From NCBI GenBank assembly GCA_036877525.1, contig JAZGTH010000121.1:1-64000 (forward strand): 64,000 nt of DNA. Direction: 5' to 3'. A program made the translations under genes and the position numbers. Origin of the DNA: Chromobotia macracanthus (taxonomy: Eukaryota > Chordata > Actinopteri > Cypriniformes > Botiidae). Every line of letters begins with the position of its first letter. Within the stretch, counting starts at the first letter, position 1. The notes under the pieces were generated by a model. It was given only the letters and a program-made list of their open reading frames with translations, had not been told where the DNA came from and did not search any database. Below, one piece after another: positions 10,181 through 22,592 of the stretch.

Positions 10181-11110
10181 GTAAGGTTATCAGATTCCCT
10201 TATCCAGTACAGTCCAGACACACACACATATGCAAAGCTGGAGCTTGTTCATGTTCATAAAACGCTTTGCTTCTTGTACCCAACATTAGAACCTGTAAAC
10301 ATGCCACTTAATGCTGGGCGGCAAGGATTTCCCCAGCAGGCACTTGGCCATTAGAGGTGGGACTGAATTCAGGGTGTCTGGTCACTGGTGGGATGGATTC
10401 TATACCCAAAAGCTGAGAAGGTGGGGCTGGATTAGGGTGTAGGGGTGCAGTTCTCAAATCTGGGTATGCTACAACTATGCCTTCTGCTGGCCAATGGAAG
10501 AAACTCAAGTCTACAGTAGACACTCTCCTACGAGTGTAATTCAACATGCAAGGCCCAAAGAAAACACTTGCAAACGTTAAAATATTTACCATTCATTTAG
10601 TTAACAACATTTAACAGTTACAGTTAACTGTGTTTGTTTACACAGTGGCTTTGATAGGTAGCAGAATGACCAAACACAGAACATGCAAAACAACATTACA
10701 TACACACTTTTTACTCAGGACAACATATAAAGGTTCTCTTGCAAAAACAAAACAGTGTGACTTGTGACTCGTTCTTGGAATTATGGTCAGTGACTAGCGT
10801 ACAAACCAAACCATTCTAGTTTAACTGTTTAAACACTAGCCAATGCATCAAGGTGTGAAAAAAGTATCTTTGCCATCACACTTTAATAAATCAGTGGAAA
10901 CAAGTTGTCATGGAAATTGTCTGAAGTCATTGCTAATTTAGGATTTAATGAATGCCAGAAGAAGAAAAAATTTCTAATTACCATAACAAGAAGGCTGATG
11001 AGTAAATATAGATCTTTGGTGCTACAGCGGTGGCTGTTTGATGACTATACAGAGATGTGTCAGAATCAATCATCATATTTTCTCACACCTGCAAAAACGG
11101 AGCATGAACT
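10181..11110. other. spacer, no gene seen
   Basis: Open frames of up to 94 codons (minus strand, 10308-10592) are unrecognised. The part from 10600 to 10900 is AT-rich. Confidence 0.5.
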
Positions 11111-11113
11111 CCC

Positions 11114-11302
11114 TGAGAGGAAGCAGAAAGAAACAGAGAAATTAGACTGAGAAAAAGGACAGGATTAAAAAACATAAAAAAGACTTCCAAGAAATGTAGA
11201 GGAGAGAAGAAGAGACAAGAATAAAAAAACAGAAATCAGTAAGAGAGAAAGAGGAGCGTAAGAAAGAAGGGACAGAAAGAGAGAGCAGCAAGCAGAAGAG
11301 GA
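11114..11302 (+). repeat. polypurine tract (A/G-rich, about 190 bp)
   Basis: Nearly all bases on the plus strand are A or G, with GAGA, GAAG and AAAAA runs and no fixed unit. Such tracts can form unusual DNA structure, but no long mirror repeat is visible here. It lies directly upstream of the repeat-free block at 11320. Confidence 0.8.
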
Positions 11303-11319
11303 TATTTTGATTTGACTTG

Positions 11320-11880
11320 TGAATTTGATGACTACCTCCTTCTGCCACCTGCGAAGGTCTCTGCACCATCAAAGCACATTAGACACATTAGTCCCATGCT
11401 TACTTATGAGCAAGATAAAAAGCTGTGGGGCCTCTGCCTTCTCAAGCTGTGAGTGGAATAGCTTTGCAATTTGCCTGCAAAAAAACAGCATTTTGATCTT
11501 AATGAATATAAAATGGCTGCCATTAAAAGTAAAACAGATTATTTTGGGCTTTTCAGGGAGTGCGGCTCTCTGACAGTCTTGGAGGGCCACTATGATCTTT
11601 CATTAAAACCTCACAGCAGGGTCCCCTCCATAGCCGACCGGGCCCTCAGCCCTCAAAGAGATTGGCTGCGTTTAAAAGTCATTTTCATAAATCTACAAAG
11701 ATTTCTGAAATTCTGTAGTGAAAGACATGCAAAAGGGGCCAGCAGCACATCGATGATGGTCACACTGCTTTGGGAGAAGAGCGAGAGAGAGGACCAGACC
11801 AACCCACATCACCCTCATGGCAGCATTCCACATGAGCCTCTGCCCGATCTATGCTTGTTAATAACTAGCATGTGCTAATT
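11320..11880. promoter_or_regulatory. candidate regulatory block (enhancer-like, about 560 bp)
   Basis: Long, non-repetitive and compositionally even. Motifs seen include AAAATGGCTGC (11510-11520, YY1-like core), CTTAATGAATATAAAATGG around 11498-11515, and a CCATTAAAAG homeodomain-like core at 11519. An open frame of 135 codons (11471-11878) spans much of it but has no recognisable domain and no splice context. I read the low stop density as a by-product of composition. Conservation was not tested. Confidence 0.3.
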
Positions 11881-13260
11881 ACTGTCAACAGCCAAACTCT
11901 GGCTCATAGCGCTACAGATCCCCAGCACAAACTACCTGCCCAATCGTAGGCCTGGACGCTGCACACTTTTAATTGCATTAAACTTTGCTTAGTGATTTGT
12001 TGTGCTGGGAAAGAGAGGCAAGGACTGACAGCTGGCTAGCTCCTCTAATGGACCTTCAGAAATCCAATGGGGATGGATGTTATTGGTCTTGTTTTTAGTC
12101 ATCTGTGTGATCTTGACACACTACCAAAACACTCTGATCCATCTCCCGCAGCTTCTGGGACAGAATTCTGCCAAAAGCCACCATTCTATTATATAGCAAT
12201 CACTCATCATTGAAGAGAATGAGTTATACTTTTCGTCACATTATAATAAGTGCACTTAGTAACTTGGGCAAACCAGAGGCTTGGATGCAACATCATGCAG
12301 AAGGTCATGTGATTTCAATGTGAAAGCTACCTATCAGAACGTTAGACTACCTATCAGACTAGATTCTTGTGAGTTAGATCTCATGTCAGTTTTTTAAATG
12401 TGTTAGAAGGACTATTCATTCATTTAAGGGGCAAACCTATTTCAACTAAGAAAAGTACTGAGGGCATATTTTATCTTTGCAAATTTAAAATTACTTCTAA
12501 AGTTCTGCTCTCTACACAGCGGGCACACTCGGCGTTTGTAACTTGGGCAAAAATCATCTGCTGTAAAATCAAGGAGCAAAAAGCAGCAAAACTTTAAGTT
12601 TGAAAACAAAACTTTAGTAAAGTGCTTGTTGCACAGCTGCTTAGGGCTTCTATCTCCTGGATCGCTGTAATATGCATGAGAACCGGACAGTGAGTTTCTC
12701 ATCCATTAATTTATGCACTGATCTGTGGCCTTCTGGGTCAGTCTTTAAGCCTTTCATGCAAAAATCACTCCCCACTCTCTTTCATCTCCTGTTTGCAACC
12801 ACTCAGATCTTTCTCATGGACATCTCTGATACATCTCTACAAACAGAAAACATAAGTAGTGTGTCATATCTGTAGGCAAACAAACGGGTAAATACATGAA
12901 TTATAGATTCAGTTATAAATGAGGATGGTATACGGGTATCTGAACGCCTACATGGGCCGATAAACAAACAGTGCAGGGCGACACATGCTGAATGATTGGC
13001 TGTGGCTGCGATCCCCTGCTAAGAGAGAGCTTAGAGAAGGACACACACATCCACACACACCCTGACACAGACACTTCAACATCATGGTCTGAGATCCAAA
13101 GGGAAATTAGTGGGCACTTAGCTCCACACATGTCGAGTGTTTCAGCTGGGATCCAGGCCATAAGATCCAAGCACCAGAACATGAAAGAAACTCAACTGCC
13201 CTACAGCCTCTAGCTCTCCTCTGCTGCACCACAACACCTCAAAGAGATCTGTTTGCTTCC
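11881..13260. other. spacer, no gene seen
   Basis: Parts near 11890-12060 are GC-balanced and may extend the regulatory-looking block to the left. The rest is AT-rich with short open frames (60-90 codons) on both strands and no recognisable product. A CA-rich patch lies at 13040-13070. Confidence 0.5.
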
Positions 13261-13287
13261 ACAGATTTCAAATGTGTGTGTGTGTAG

Positions 13288-13402
13288 GGGGTTTACTTAA
13301 CCATATATTGGGGACAAATATGTACCCAAAAGTGAGCAAAACCTGACAAATCTGAGCAAAGCACTACAAAAATATAGAATGTCCCTAATTACATAGATAA
13401 AT

Positions 13403-13406
<4 letters not shown>
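13288..13406 (+). mobile_element. GT-flanked dispersed repeat, copy A (shortened)
   Basis: The segment beginning TTTACTTAACCATATATTGG, then GGACAAATATGTACCCAAAA, GAGCAAAACCTGACAAATCT, GAGCAAAGC and AGAATGTCCCTAATTACATA matches, in order, the minus strand of 15991-16261. Two internal parts are missing here. GT runs border it on both sides (13273-13285 and 13407-13435). No coding capacity. Confidence 0.75.

Positions 13407-13435
<29 letters not shown>
13407..13435. repeat. (GT)n microsatellite, about 14 units
   Basis: Uninterrupted GT directly at the right edge of the dispersed repeat copy A. Confidence 0.97.
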
Positions 13436-13438
<3 letters not shown>

Positions 13439-14195
13439 TTAGGCCTGCTTCCACTGTAAGCTAAGGGGCATCATCATTATTTTGCTAATCGTCTTAGTTG
13501 TATGTGCTGAGATTAATCCACATTTACTGTAAATATCTCGATTTTTCTGTTTATATAAATATCTAGTGTTAATACCATGTCAAACTGACTGAAATTCATA
13601 TGTTGTGACACACAACTAGTAGCTTAATGAGAACTCCCACACCGCCTGGATCACTACTCCAAAACATCTCTGTGATTGATGCAGCCAAGTATTGTGCCAT
13701 TTCAGGTCTCATTGAAGTTTATAGTACACTGTTCACTAAAAATGAAACATTACCGCATTTTAAAAGCTGTTGCGATTTATGTGGCTGAAACATCAGGTAT
13801 TGGAGGGCGACTAATCCCACCCACCCTGTGAATGTCGACTCATACAGATACATTTAAACAGGCCATATTCTAGACTCTTTTAGCCTTTATTTTTTCCCTG
13901 AAGTCCGTTTACAATGTTGAAAGTCAAGGTTATTCACATCAAAAAGAGTCGTGATTAGTTTAGCATTTTCCATCTTCTCTCTGACCCTTGAATTGAATAG
14001 GTTGTGCTACTTCACCTTTAAGACGTACCAAATGTATTGAACTCAGTGGAAACTTCCCCATCAGAAATGTGCAGAACATATGTGGATTACTCATTACATT
14101 AAGCCACCGAATCAAAAATATAAATATAACAAAACTGCAACTTTTCTTTATATTTTCTGTCTACACAGCACATTGATAAGTCCATGACATGTCTC
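13436..14195. other. AT-rich spacer, no gene seen
   Basis: No repeats, transposon ends or recognisable open frames. Confidence 0.5.
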
Positions 14196-14199
14196 CTTT

Positions 14200-15130
14200 A
14201 AAATGGCCGCCGTTCGCCAAACAGATGAGAGAAAATTATAGCGGAGACTGAAAGTTTTAGCCCTGCCACGGGGCGCTGAGGGGCTCGGGGGCAACACCGA
14301 ATGTTCTAGGCCACTCTATAGACCACAGTGCTGTTTAGCGCCCACCGCCCTGTTGTAATTCTGTGTTTATCAACTCTTTATTATGGGCGCATCATCATTT
14401 ACAATGGTACCATCTGCTCATTACCTTTCCTGAGTATGGGGCAAATTGCTTTCACAGGGAGTTGACCAGGAGAAGGAAAATTGTCAGCAATAGAGAGAAA
14501 ATCAAGAAACCTGTTCCCGTCTATTTGCAAAGGCTGTTACCCACACAAGAGATTCAGAAACACGTTTATTTTTTAAGGGGATAAAATAATTAGCCGGCTC
14601 TAGTTGTGCAAAGAGAAACAACGAGATTGGTAAATTAGAGCGAGAGGCCTCTGTCGAAATCAAATAAATTCGGAGCGTTTTATGGGTACCTGCAGCTGTG
14701 TAGCAAAAACAAATATCGCATATGACCACATGACTCTAATTTATCTGCTTCTCTCCTAAATTAACAGCCTGGGCCAGGCAATGGGAAAAACAGTAGGAAG
14801 CAGAAAATAGGAGAATTCCTATCGCCTCTCTCACATTTAGTCCATTAACTCTTCTAACCACGACGGATGAGGAGCGGCACTCGCTTACAAAAAGCACCCA
14901 TCAGGGAAAAACACAAACGCCTAACACCTAAACCTTTACTCAATGTGGAGAATTAGACTGCCTTTCTCGTCCGGCGGTGAATATCAATACCACGGGTGGC
15001 ACCGTTTTCTCCACATCCACAGCAGAAGAGGGGAAGGGAGGGAGACGAAGACCATCTGCTTCATTTCGGCTTTACAGTGATATATGGAGATGCACACAGA
15101 TAAATTAATCCACATTAGAATGATAAAAAT
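14200..15130. promoter_or_regulatory. candidate regulatory domain (about 900 bp, repeat-free)
   Basis: One of the longest repeat-free and CpG-containing stretches. It opens with AAAATGGCCGCC (14200-14211, YY1-like) and a GC-rich segment (14262-14300). It then carries TAATTA (14587-14592) next to a GCCGGC palindrome and several ATTTAT/TTAAC cores. Open frames here (73 and 75 codons) overlap on opposite strands and are unrecognised. It may contain more than one element. The regulatory role is inference. Confidence 0.3.
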
Positions 15131-15990
15131 AGTGAGAGAAGAATCGCATGGTAGGGAACCAACCAATCAAATGGTGTGTAATTGTGAGACGGTCTATATG
15201 GCACAACACTGCAGTCAAAATGAATCAGGTTCAGGGATGTTATATTATGTGTGGTGTTATACTGGTGTTTAATACAGTATGTGAATTCTGTGACGCTAAC
15301 ATCACCAAATAGAATTGCTGGGTTGTACTGGTCTATATGCTTACATACAAATCAATGGTCTGGCAAATTGGAAATCTTTCTACAAATACTTCTAATATGG
15401 GCTAAACAAGTATTTTAACATCAAAACCACACATTAGAAGTTTAAGCAATAAGTGAATGACACATAAACCTCACTAATGTTTACTATAAAATACAAAATG
15501 TGTTCCTGTTCAGCCAATTAAAATCAAAAGTATACACCTCCAGACTCATCCTAAATGAGACATTTAAACAGAGAGAGAGAGTGAGATAGAAAAATAAACT
15601 GAAATTTTGAGGTTACTGATGGATTGTGACAATAAGGTATCAATGCCAGAGACCAGCCCTGCTTTTTTACAATCTGATTTATGTAACAGGTCACACTGCC
15701 GCCTATGTCAGATTTGAGGCTGTCAGAATGAGTTGTTAGACTTTTGGATATTCTCCAATGTGAAGGCTGACATTATTCATGGTATTTTGCAAGGAACAGA
15801 GGCCAAAAGATCTTTGACATTCAAGGATTGTGACCCTGCAGCTACGTGAAAATGTGTGTAGGCACGATGAAGGCAGATGCGATCAGATGAATCAGTGGTC
15901 ACTGCCACACAACACTATCAGAGCTCATACAGTCAGGACGGTCCCTTCTAGCATACAAACATACACGTGCGCCCACACACACCACACATG
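15131..15990. other. AT-rich spacer, no gene seen
   Basis: Contains a GA-rich patch (15571-15590) and a CA-rich approach to the next dispersed repeat (15955-15990). No gene seen. Confidence 0.5.
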
Positions 15991-16261
15991 CACATTTACT
16001 TATCTATATAAATAGGGACATTCCATAGGTTTATATTGTTTATATACACAGCTAGTTATAAACAATACAATGTAATCCTAACCCCCACTCTAACTCTAAC
16101 AGAAAACTTTCTGCATTTTTACAATTTAAAAAGTTTATTCACCATATTTTTATAGTGTTTTTACAGATGAGGAAATGCCCAAAAGGAGGCTTTGCTTAGA
16201 TTTGTCAGGTTTTGCTAATTTTGGGTACAAATTTATCCCCAATATATGGTTACGTAAATCC
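15991..16261 (-). mobile_element. GT-flanked dispersed repeat, copy B (longest copy)
   Basis: The minus strand reads through the same landmark motifs as copy A (13288): the CCATATATTGGGG start, AGCAAAACCTGACAAATCTA, then an interior absent from copy A, and GGAATGTCCCTATTTATATA at the end. GT/CA-rich DNA borders both ends. The interior includes a TTAGAGTTAGAGTGGGGGTT run. I recall similar GT-bordered elements as common in teleosts; no protein is encoded. Confidence 0.75.
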
Positions 16262-16369
16262 ACACACCCTCACACAAACAAACACAAATATAAATCAGCC
16301 TTGTTCTGACATATCTACTACATATGATGGCTAAGCACCATAAGGTACAATGATCCTCATAAACCTACA

Positions 16370-16600
16370 CATGCATGTTTATTTTATACTGTGATATTCT
16401 CTATCCCTTACCCCTTTACCTACAACTTACCCCACACACTCTCCTTTTTTGCATTATTACTACATTATTTAGTACATATATTAAACCATTTTCCATGTAG
16501 GATCCAATGTAGATGATTTCTGGTTTTACTATGCTTGCGGGACATTTTCCCCCCAACCGCCCAAACACACGTACACACACACACTCCTACACAAATACAT
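16370..16600 (-). mobile_element. related GT-flanked dispersed repeat, copy C
   Basis: On the minus strand a GT-rich edge (about 16560-16588) leads into GGGGGGAAAATGTCCCGCAA, TAGTAAAACCAGAAATCATC, a GGGGTAAGGGATAGAG run and CACAGTATAAAATAAAC. This is the same overall plan as copy B (GT edge, GTCCC, guanine-rich middle, AATAAAC-type end) but diverged. It lies about 100 bp from copy B in the same orientation. The assignment to one family rests on layout and on memory of teleost repeats. Confidence 0.5.
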
Positions 16601-16829
16601 TACATTACTACACATGATTCATCTACTCCCAGACTAATCTAAACAAATTCAAAATCTTTCTTTTTTATCACACTATCCACCACGCACACAGACTCGCATT
16701 ATTACAGCCTCATGATAGGATTTCAGATGAGAATGTGAAAACAAATGGAAACAACAGGCCAGAAAAACATAAAAGATACAACCGAGGAACCACCTTTGTG
16801 CGCATTACCTCCGCGTCACAATATTCTCA
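16601..16829. other. short AT-rich spacer
   Basis: Nothing recognisable. Confidence 0.5.
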
Positions 16830-17250
16830 TATCTATTGAGACTGATTTACAACCCTCCCTCAAAGCCAACGCTGCCGCTGCACAGATTTATGAAGCGAGG
16901 TCAGATCTCACCTAGCTGCAACCATATGCATGCCTCATTTCCATATGCTGTATTAGGGTGGTGTCAGACACTATGCAGAGACAGGGGTCTTATTAGGCAC
17001 GAGGGTCCCTGCCACAGTACAAATCAACACCACCGGGACTTCTGCTCATTCACTGTCACCGGCTCTGCTCAACAAAGCTCCATATGCGCGGCTTCAGCGC
17101 AGCGTCATGCTCGCTTTATTGGTGACTGGTGAGCACTGCTCGGCCATCGGCCCTTCAACGCGCAAATCCCCGGTGGTGAAAGCGGGAGGCCGCAGCCATT
17201 GGAAGCGTCTGGGGAAAGGAAGACACAAACAGGGAGCGGGGAGGGTTTTG
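16830..17250. promoter_or_regulatory. candidate regulatory block with three CCATATGC sites
   Basis: Repeat-free, CpG-containing block. CCATATGC occurs at 16922-16929, 16941-16948 and 17080-17087; each contains a CATATG E-box and POU-like half-sites. The right part (17080-17220) is GC-rich, with AACGCGCAAATCCCCGG around 17158. Open frames on both strands (up to 125 codons on the minus strand) are unrecognised. No TATA or start context was found that would make this a clear promoter. Confidence 0.3.
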
Positions 17251-17369
17251 GGAGGGCCATAAAGTTGGCAGTGTGTGATTGCAACAGCTTTGATTCCCAA
17301 GAAGAGAGTAAATAAACAAGATCCCCTGTGGTTTCACTGAGACAAGATGCGGCAGCACAATATGGAAGA

Positions 17370-17401
17370 GGGGAAACGGGGAAACGAGGAAACGAGGAAG
17401 A
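17370..17401 (+). repeat. 8-bp tandem repeat, four units
   Basis: GGGGAAAC, GGGGAAAC, GAGGAAAC and GAGGAAGA in tandem: a small purine-rich minisatellite. Confidence 0.8.
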
Positions 17402-20400
17402 GGAGAGCACAGATGAAGACAAGAGAAAGACAAAACGTGTAATCACAAGGTGTAACACTGGCTGCGCAAACAAAACAGACAAATAACAGAATATAACAAA
17501 TGTTTTTTTGATTTAGCTTATACAGTACTTTAGTTTTGTATTTTTTATAGCCAATACTTAAAACTGACCTAAAAGAAAGAATCACCTGCTTTAAAAATAT
17601 TAATTGAAGTACAGAGAGTGACAACTAGCCCAGGTCTTTCCTACAATATATGGACTTTTCCAGCCTATCTTTGTGTTATGTGCTAATAATTTCCTTATTA
17701 CAGCTTCTAAAAAAGAGCTACAAAAATGCAACAAACACACTGAAAAACCTGAGTCATCATGACAGCATATACAACAACAAACAAACCAACCAACAGACAG
17801 TGACAAATAAATACCTAATGCACCAAGGCCAATATTAGCATTCATGCAATATGTATAGTTGCCTTCAGACACTAAGTTCAGCTAGAAGCTGTAATAATTT
17901 GATAAGACTGCCCATACGTCAATGACGGTATGAGTCAGGCCACTGAAGACATCTGCTTTGTGAAACCTGCTGAGGAGATCGAGGGCAACAGAGAAAGAAG
18001 TGAGGGACGGCAACAGAGAGAGAAAGAGAAATCACAAGTAAATGAAAAGATGGAGAGCAGTGGGCAGTCAGAGTCAGAGTTTTACTGAGATACTGGCATA
18101 TACACAAACTCATATTCCTGATAAGAGCAATGCCCAGGACAGCCACTCTCAGCTGGAACTAAAGGAATAAGACATCAAGTACAGGGGGAACTAAACACAC
18201 AGAAAGACTGGGGTGAGGTGAAATCAGAAAATATAGATGGAAGTCCACAGAGTTAGTTTTTAGTCTATTATAAATTCATGTTCTGTTCCTATACGATTTC
18301 TGCACATTTGAAGGTGTTATTTACCTCACAACTGGTTGAGATTATAAACAGGCAAATGACTTTAAAATCTCATTAGGTTTTTATACACTTTTTCATTGCT
18401 TCACAAATAACTACAACATAATGTAATACAGTAACAAGCAAGTATATTCATGTATATTTTATTTGTTACTCTAGCTGTTGTTCAGTTAATATTATTAATA
18501 TTCACTTCTTTTCAGACCATTAATCAATAAATCATCACAGGTGCACCATTAATTTAACTATGCTGAGTGCTGGCTGAGAGATAATTTTGTGTTTTAGTTA
18601 TTTCAAGTTAGCACATTTTAATGTGGACAACACTAAACGTGATGATGCTTGAGTGGGTGAACTGCCTGTAATTGGTTCATCCATTTCCACTAGTTTGACC
18701 TATTCAGGCCAATTTGTGGACCAGCTGTAAACATGATGGGTGGGTATTATACTACTAACAGAGGCCAATTGCACAATATTTGATCTCATGTTTGTAATAT
18801 TTGTTTAGCCTTATTTTTGTTCTTTCAGATATTTTCTCAGAACTCATTCCAGAGATGAAACTAATGATGCAAAAGGGAAGTGCTTGTATTGTTTTTTTCT
18901 GGATTGCTAAAAAGCTGCACATTTACAAGCATGAGCTTGGAACTGTTCTGCAAATTGACCCAGATTAAAGCAAATTTAAACTCTGCAGCCAATCAGAAAT
19001 TTGGCGCTCTCAGATGCAACTAAAATAGGATATCAATCTTAGCATTTGCATCATAAAGGAGCCATTGTGGAATTTGAAGAGGGGGAAATCGCTGGCGTTA
19101 GACGGAAACTGAGCTGGCTGGACAACAGAGAATAAACCCTGGGTGATCGGCTGGAATATTTAGAATGGAAGAACTGAAGAAATAAGAGTTCAGAGCCTGA
19201 GTTCAGAACTTCCTGACATTCCTCATGGAGTCACCCTCATACAGATACCATCAGACCTTGTGACCATCAGATGAGTCATCTTTGTTTGGAAATATTAGTA
19301 CAAGTAAAAGCTGAAATACCTAAAATGTATGTTACTCAAAAATTAATTGATGTTAAAAGCATTGTTTTTTTAAGTATTATTAGCACGACCGTGATTGCCA
19401 ACACGATGTTCCCAACATGTTCATATTCAGTATAACAACACTCTTGTTTGAATGACAACTACTTCATTAAACCGCTGAGTGGACTTTAGGTTCAATATCA
19501 AAAATGTTAACAGTACTATTATTTATATTTTAAATGGTCTCTCTTTCTCTGCTTAGCTGTTCTTGACTTTTGTCCAAAGCTTGAGGAAAGTGGCTCTGTT
19601 ATTTCTGAAGAGGTTGATACACAGACGCGTCACAAATCCTCTTAGCCGCGACTGCAAGCGGCTTTCGGGTGGCAGCTTAAAGGAGCCATTGTGGTGCTCC
19701 TGGTTTTGAAACTTCCTACAATGCCTTTCGGCCAGGCTAATGTAAATAAATGAGCAGCCTGAACAAGACCACAGAAAGAGAGAATAAAAGTGAGTGTGTG
19801 GGTAAGAGAGAGAGAGAGAATAAGCTCAGGTCTTCAACATAGCTATCATGAAACTGTCTAATTTTTCCATCAGTGAGAGGAAAAGAATGAAGAACGAGAA
19901 TAAAGCACACAATGTGCAACAATAACTGCAAGACACCAGGAGATGTAGAGAAAGAGACATACTTGGGGCAAATTCCACTTTTGTGACCTTAAAGGGTACT
20001 GCAGCAAGGTGGCACTATTTTAAGGGTCATTCCAAACAAAAGCAAGCAGCTGAACTGGTTAAAGCAGGGCCTCTTCAAAAGACAGTTAGTGAAGTGTACA
20101 GAAAATGTTCACTTCAAACAGAGGAACTTTATTTAAAGTCAATCTGAAACCTGAGGTAATTGATTTATCTTATCTGGGATTTTAAAACCCTCAGCTGCTC
20201 TTGTATAACCAAAGACTATTTTAACAGGAAACATTTCTTATATACTTTGATATTGTCATGTTTGTTTGTTTTTACCAAAACTCACAGTGAACAGTACACG
20301 AAAGAAAAGAAAAAACACAAGTATGCTATTTGAGGTTGCATTTATCAAAACAATTTTAATAACCGCTAAATAAACATGAATTTGCTGTTATTGATGTAAC

Positions 20401-20739
20401 TTTTAAAATCAAAAATCAAATGGTAATGACATGTAGGGTGTACACCTAGCGTGTTCCAAATGGCCACATAAAGAAATGATATGCACCTTTCAGAGCACCC
20501 AAATGCCCCTCAGAGTGTATAGGGCACATGCTCACTTTCCAACAGAATTCGCCCACAGTATCACCAATAGAAGACAAATGGGAGGTGACAGAAGCAAGAA
20601 AAGAGAGCAAAGCAAGAACAGGCCCTCATCTTTTGCCTGCCTTTTTCTCCAGGAAGCCAATTCCTGCTTTGCTCAATTCTTCATCTATTCAATTTCCATG
20701 TATGTAATTGGCTGCATGTAGAGATTGTGATCTTGGTAA
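17402..20739. other. long AT-rich spacer, no gene seen
   Basis: More than 3 kb without a recognisable gene or transposon. It includes a GA-rich patch (17985-18030), an octamer (ATTTGCAT, 19044-19051), GAGA runs (19806-19820), and two identical 16-bp copies of AAAGGAGCCATTGTGG (19055-19070 and 19679-19694). A good acceptor-like site ends near 20652 but has no matching donor. Confidence 0.55.
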
Positions 20740-20960
20740 TCTAGACAGAAGAGGGAAAACAGGGTGGCCAGAGCTGCTGTTTCTCATAAGAGGCCCAGAC
20801 AGAGCGCTGCAGCTTCATTAGGGGTGGGGAAGGACATGCATGAGCCAGTGTCCTCCCTTGACAGAAGCCACAGGCCGACATGCAGAGAGATTATGCATTA
20901 TGGAAATCAGCACAGCCCAGCGTTTGAGACCATAAAGATTTAACACTGATCTCCATGTGC
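20740..20960. promoter_or_regulatory. candidate regulatory block (enhancer-like)
   Basis: GC-balanced and repeat-free between AT-rich flanks. It contains GATTATGCATTATGGAAATC around 20889-20908 (POU/homeodomain-like) and several CAG/CTG E-box-like cores. Texture-based inference. Confidence 0.25.
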
Positions 20961-22592
20961 CTGCACATTGTAATCTGTTTTTTATTAGTTGGGGAATTAA
21001 GGTACAATTGTTTCAATATTGTCATGCTATGCGGGCAATTGTTGGTGTATTGCTTATTTTACATAAAGCAGAAGACAAACAACAACAGAAACATCCTGTG
21101 GGAAGACACACTGTTTCTGAGTGGCATTCGATGTAGAATTAATATGTGGATTTAAAACGAAAAATGGGAGTCTTTGCAGGCAACCTTTCTATGTATGATT
21201 AGTTTAAACATGACACCTGCTTATTAAAATTTTATAAAATCTTTAAAGGGGCTTAAGTTGATTTTGCCATAATGTGACTGAATCATTGGCTAATATTTCA
21301 CCTGCATAATTCTGTGCAATGAAGAATGATACTAGAACAAAGAACATTATATTATTACAGCCGTTAGCAGACCTGGGTTTTATTGCACACATAAAGCTTT
21401 GATGGACAGTTTTTCTCGTGTATTTTTCAAAAAAAGACAGAATTACTCAGACGAACAGAGGCAGGATGAAAATCAGACTGTCAAAGAAAAGAAAGGGAAT
21501 AAAAACTGGGAAAAAGCATATAATATTATTATCCCAACAAAAGAGTTACAAACGGGAATATGAAACACAACTAATGACAGATACACACTGCCAACCTCAT
21601 TTCTTCAAAGTGCTTCTCGGCAATATGGCAAACAAACAAACTCCAAGAAGAGCACAAGCATTGATGTTTTCTCCTAATCTCCACAAAGGTAAATATGTAT
21701 GCCAGCCTATCCCGAGCAAGTGAGTGAATCCGATGAAATATATGTTGTTTTAATAAACCTCTTCTCAAAGTGTACACTAAGCAAGGGACTTCTTTTAACT
21801 TCCTCCTAATGTCTCCGCATCAAGGGAGAAGAAACATTTCAATATCTCAAAGAATTACTGGATAAACTTTTACAGTACAGAAGAGTTTATACAATGATCT
21901 AGTGAGTGACATAAATGCAATTACAACAAAAAAATCATGTTAGACCATGGTATAAGATGACTGTTTCTGTAAACACTTAACTTAGAAAAGCCCTGGCGCT
22001 AACTACACGAAGCCATGAGGGAAATGTTGTAAGAAAGTTATGCAGTATGGCATGAGCTCTCCATATCATATTCTTAATATGGCTGTACAATACATGAGTG
22101 ATGATCAGCCTGAGGTCATGCTTATAAAGGGGCATGATTTTTATACAAGATGGCACTAAAACGGTTCCAGATGGCTCATCAGTACAGACTGAAGGTTTAG
22201 AGTCTCCCCAAACACAAACAGATATCAGAGCTGGTCTGCCCATGTCTCCTGCAACATGACCAGCACGGCCTGTGAGCGGTGCAATGAGAACCTCCCCAGC
22301 TCTCGCGACTGCCACACAAAAACAGCTGCTTTTATGAGTGTGTGGATGTCTCTCTTTCTTTGCAGGGCCCTGTAAACAGAGTCCAAACTGTAGTTTTATT
22401 CCAGCACAAACACATCCATGAAGTCCATCAATGGCTTGACAATTACTCCACAGAGTATTCTTTTAAGCATATTTTGCAGTCATAAAAATACCATGGCATA
22501 TGAACATGGTAATCAAGCACAAAAGTATTAAAATAAAATAAAGCAGTACTCTAAGCCTTTACACTTGTCCTTTACAAAAGAGGACCCATGTA
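20961..22592. other. AT-rich spacer, no gene seen
   Basis: Includes an acceptor-like pyrimidine run ending in GCAG at 22365 with no matching donor, and a 112-codon minus-strand open frame (21977-22315) with no recognisable product. Confidence 0.5.

Noticed and set aside
11471..11878. 135-codon open frame on the plus strand
   Set aside because: No domain, no splice context, overlapping frames on the other strand; explained by low stop density in a GC-balanced block.
17105..17482. 125-codon minus-strand open frame
   Set aside because: Ser/Leu/Pro-rich sequence from translating a purine-rich tract in reverse; other frames overlap it and no domain is seen.
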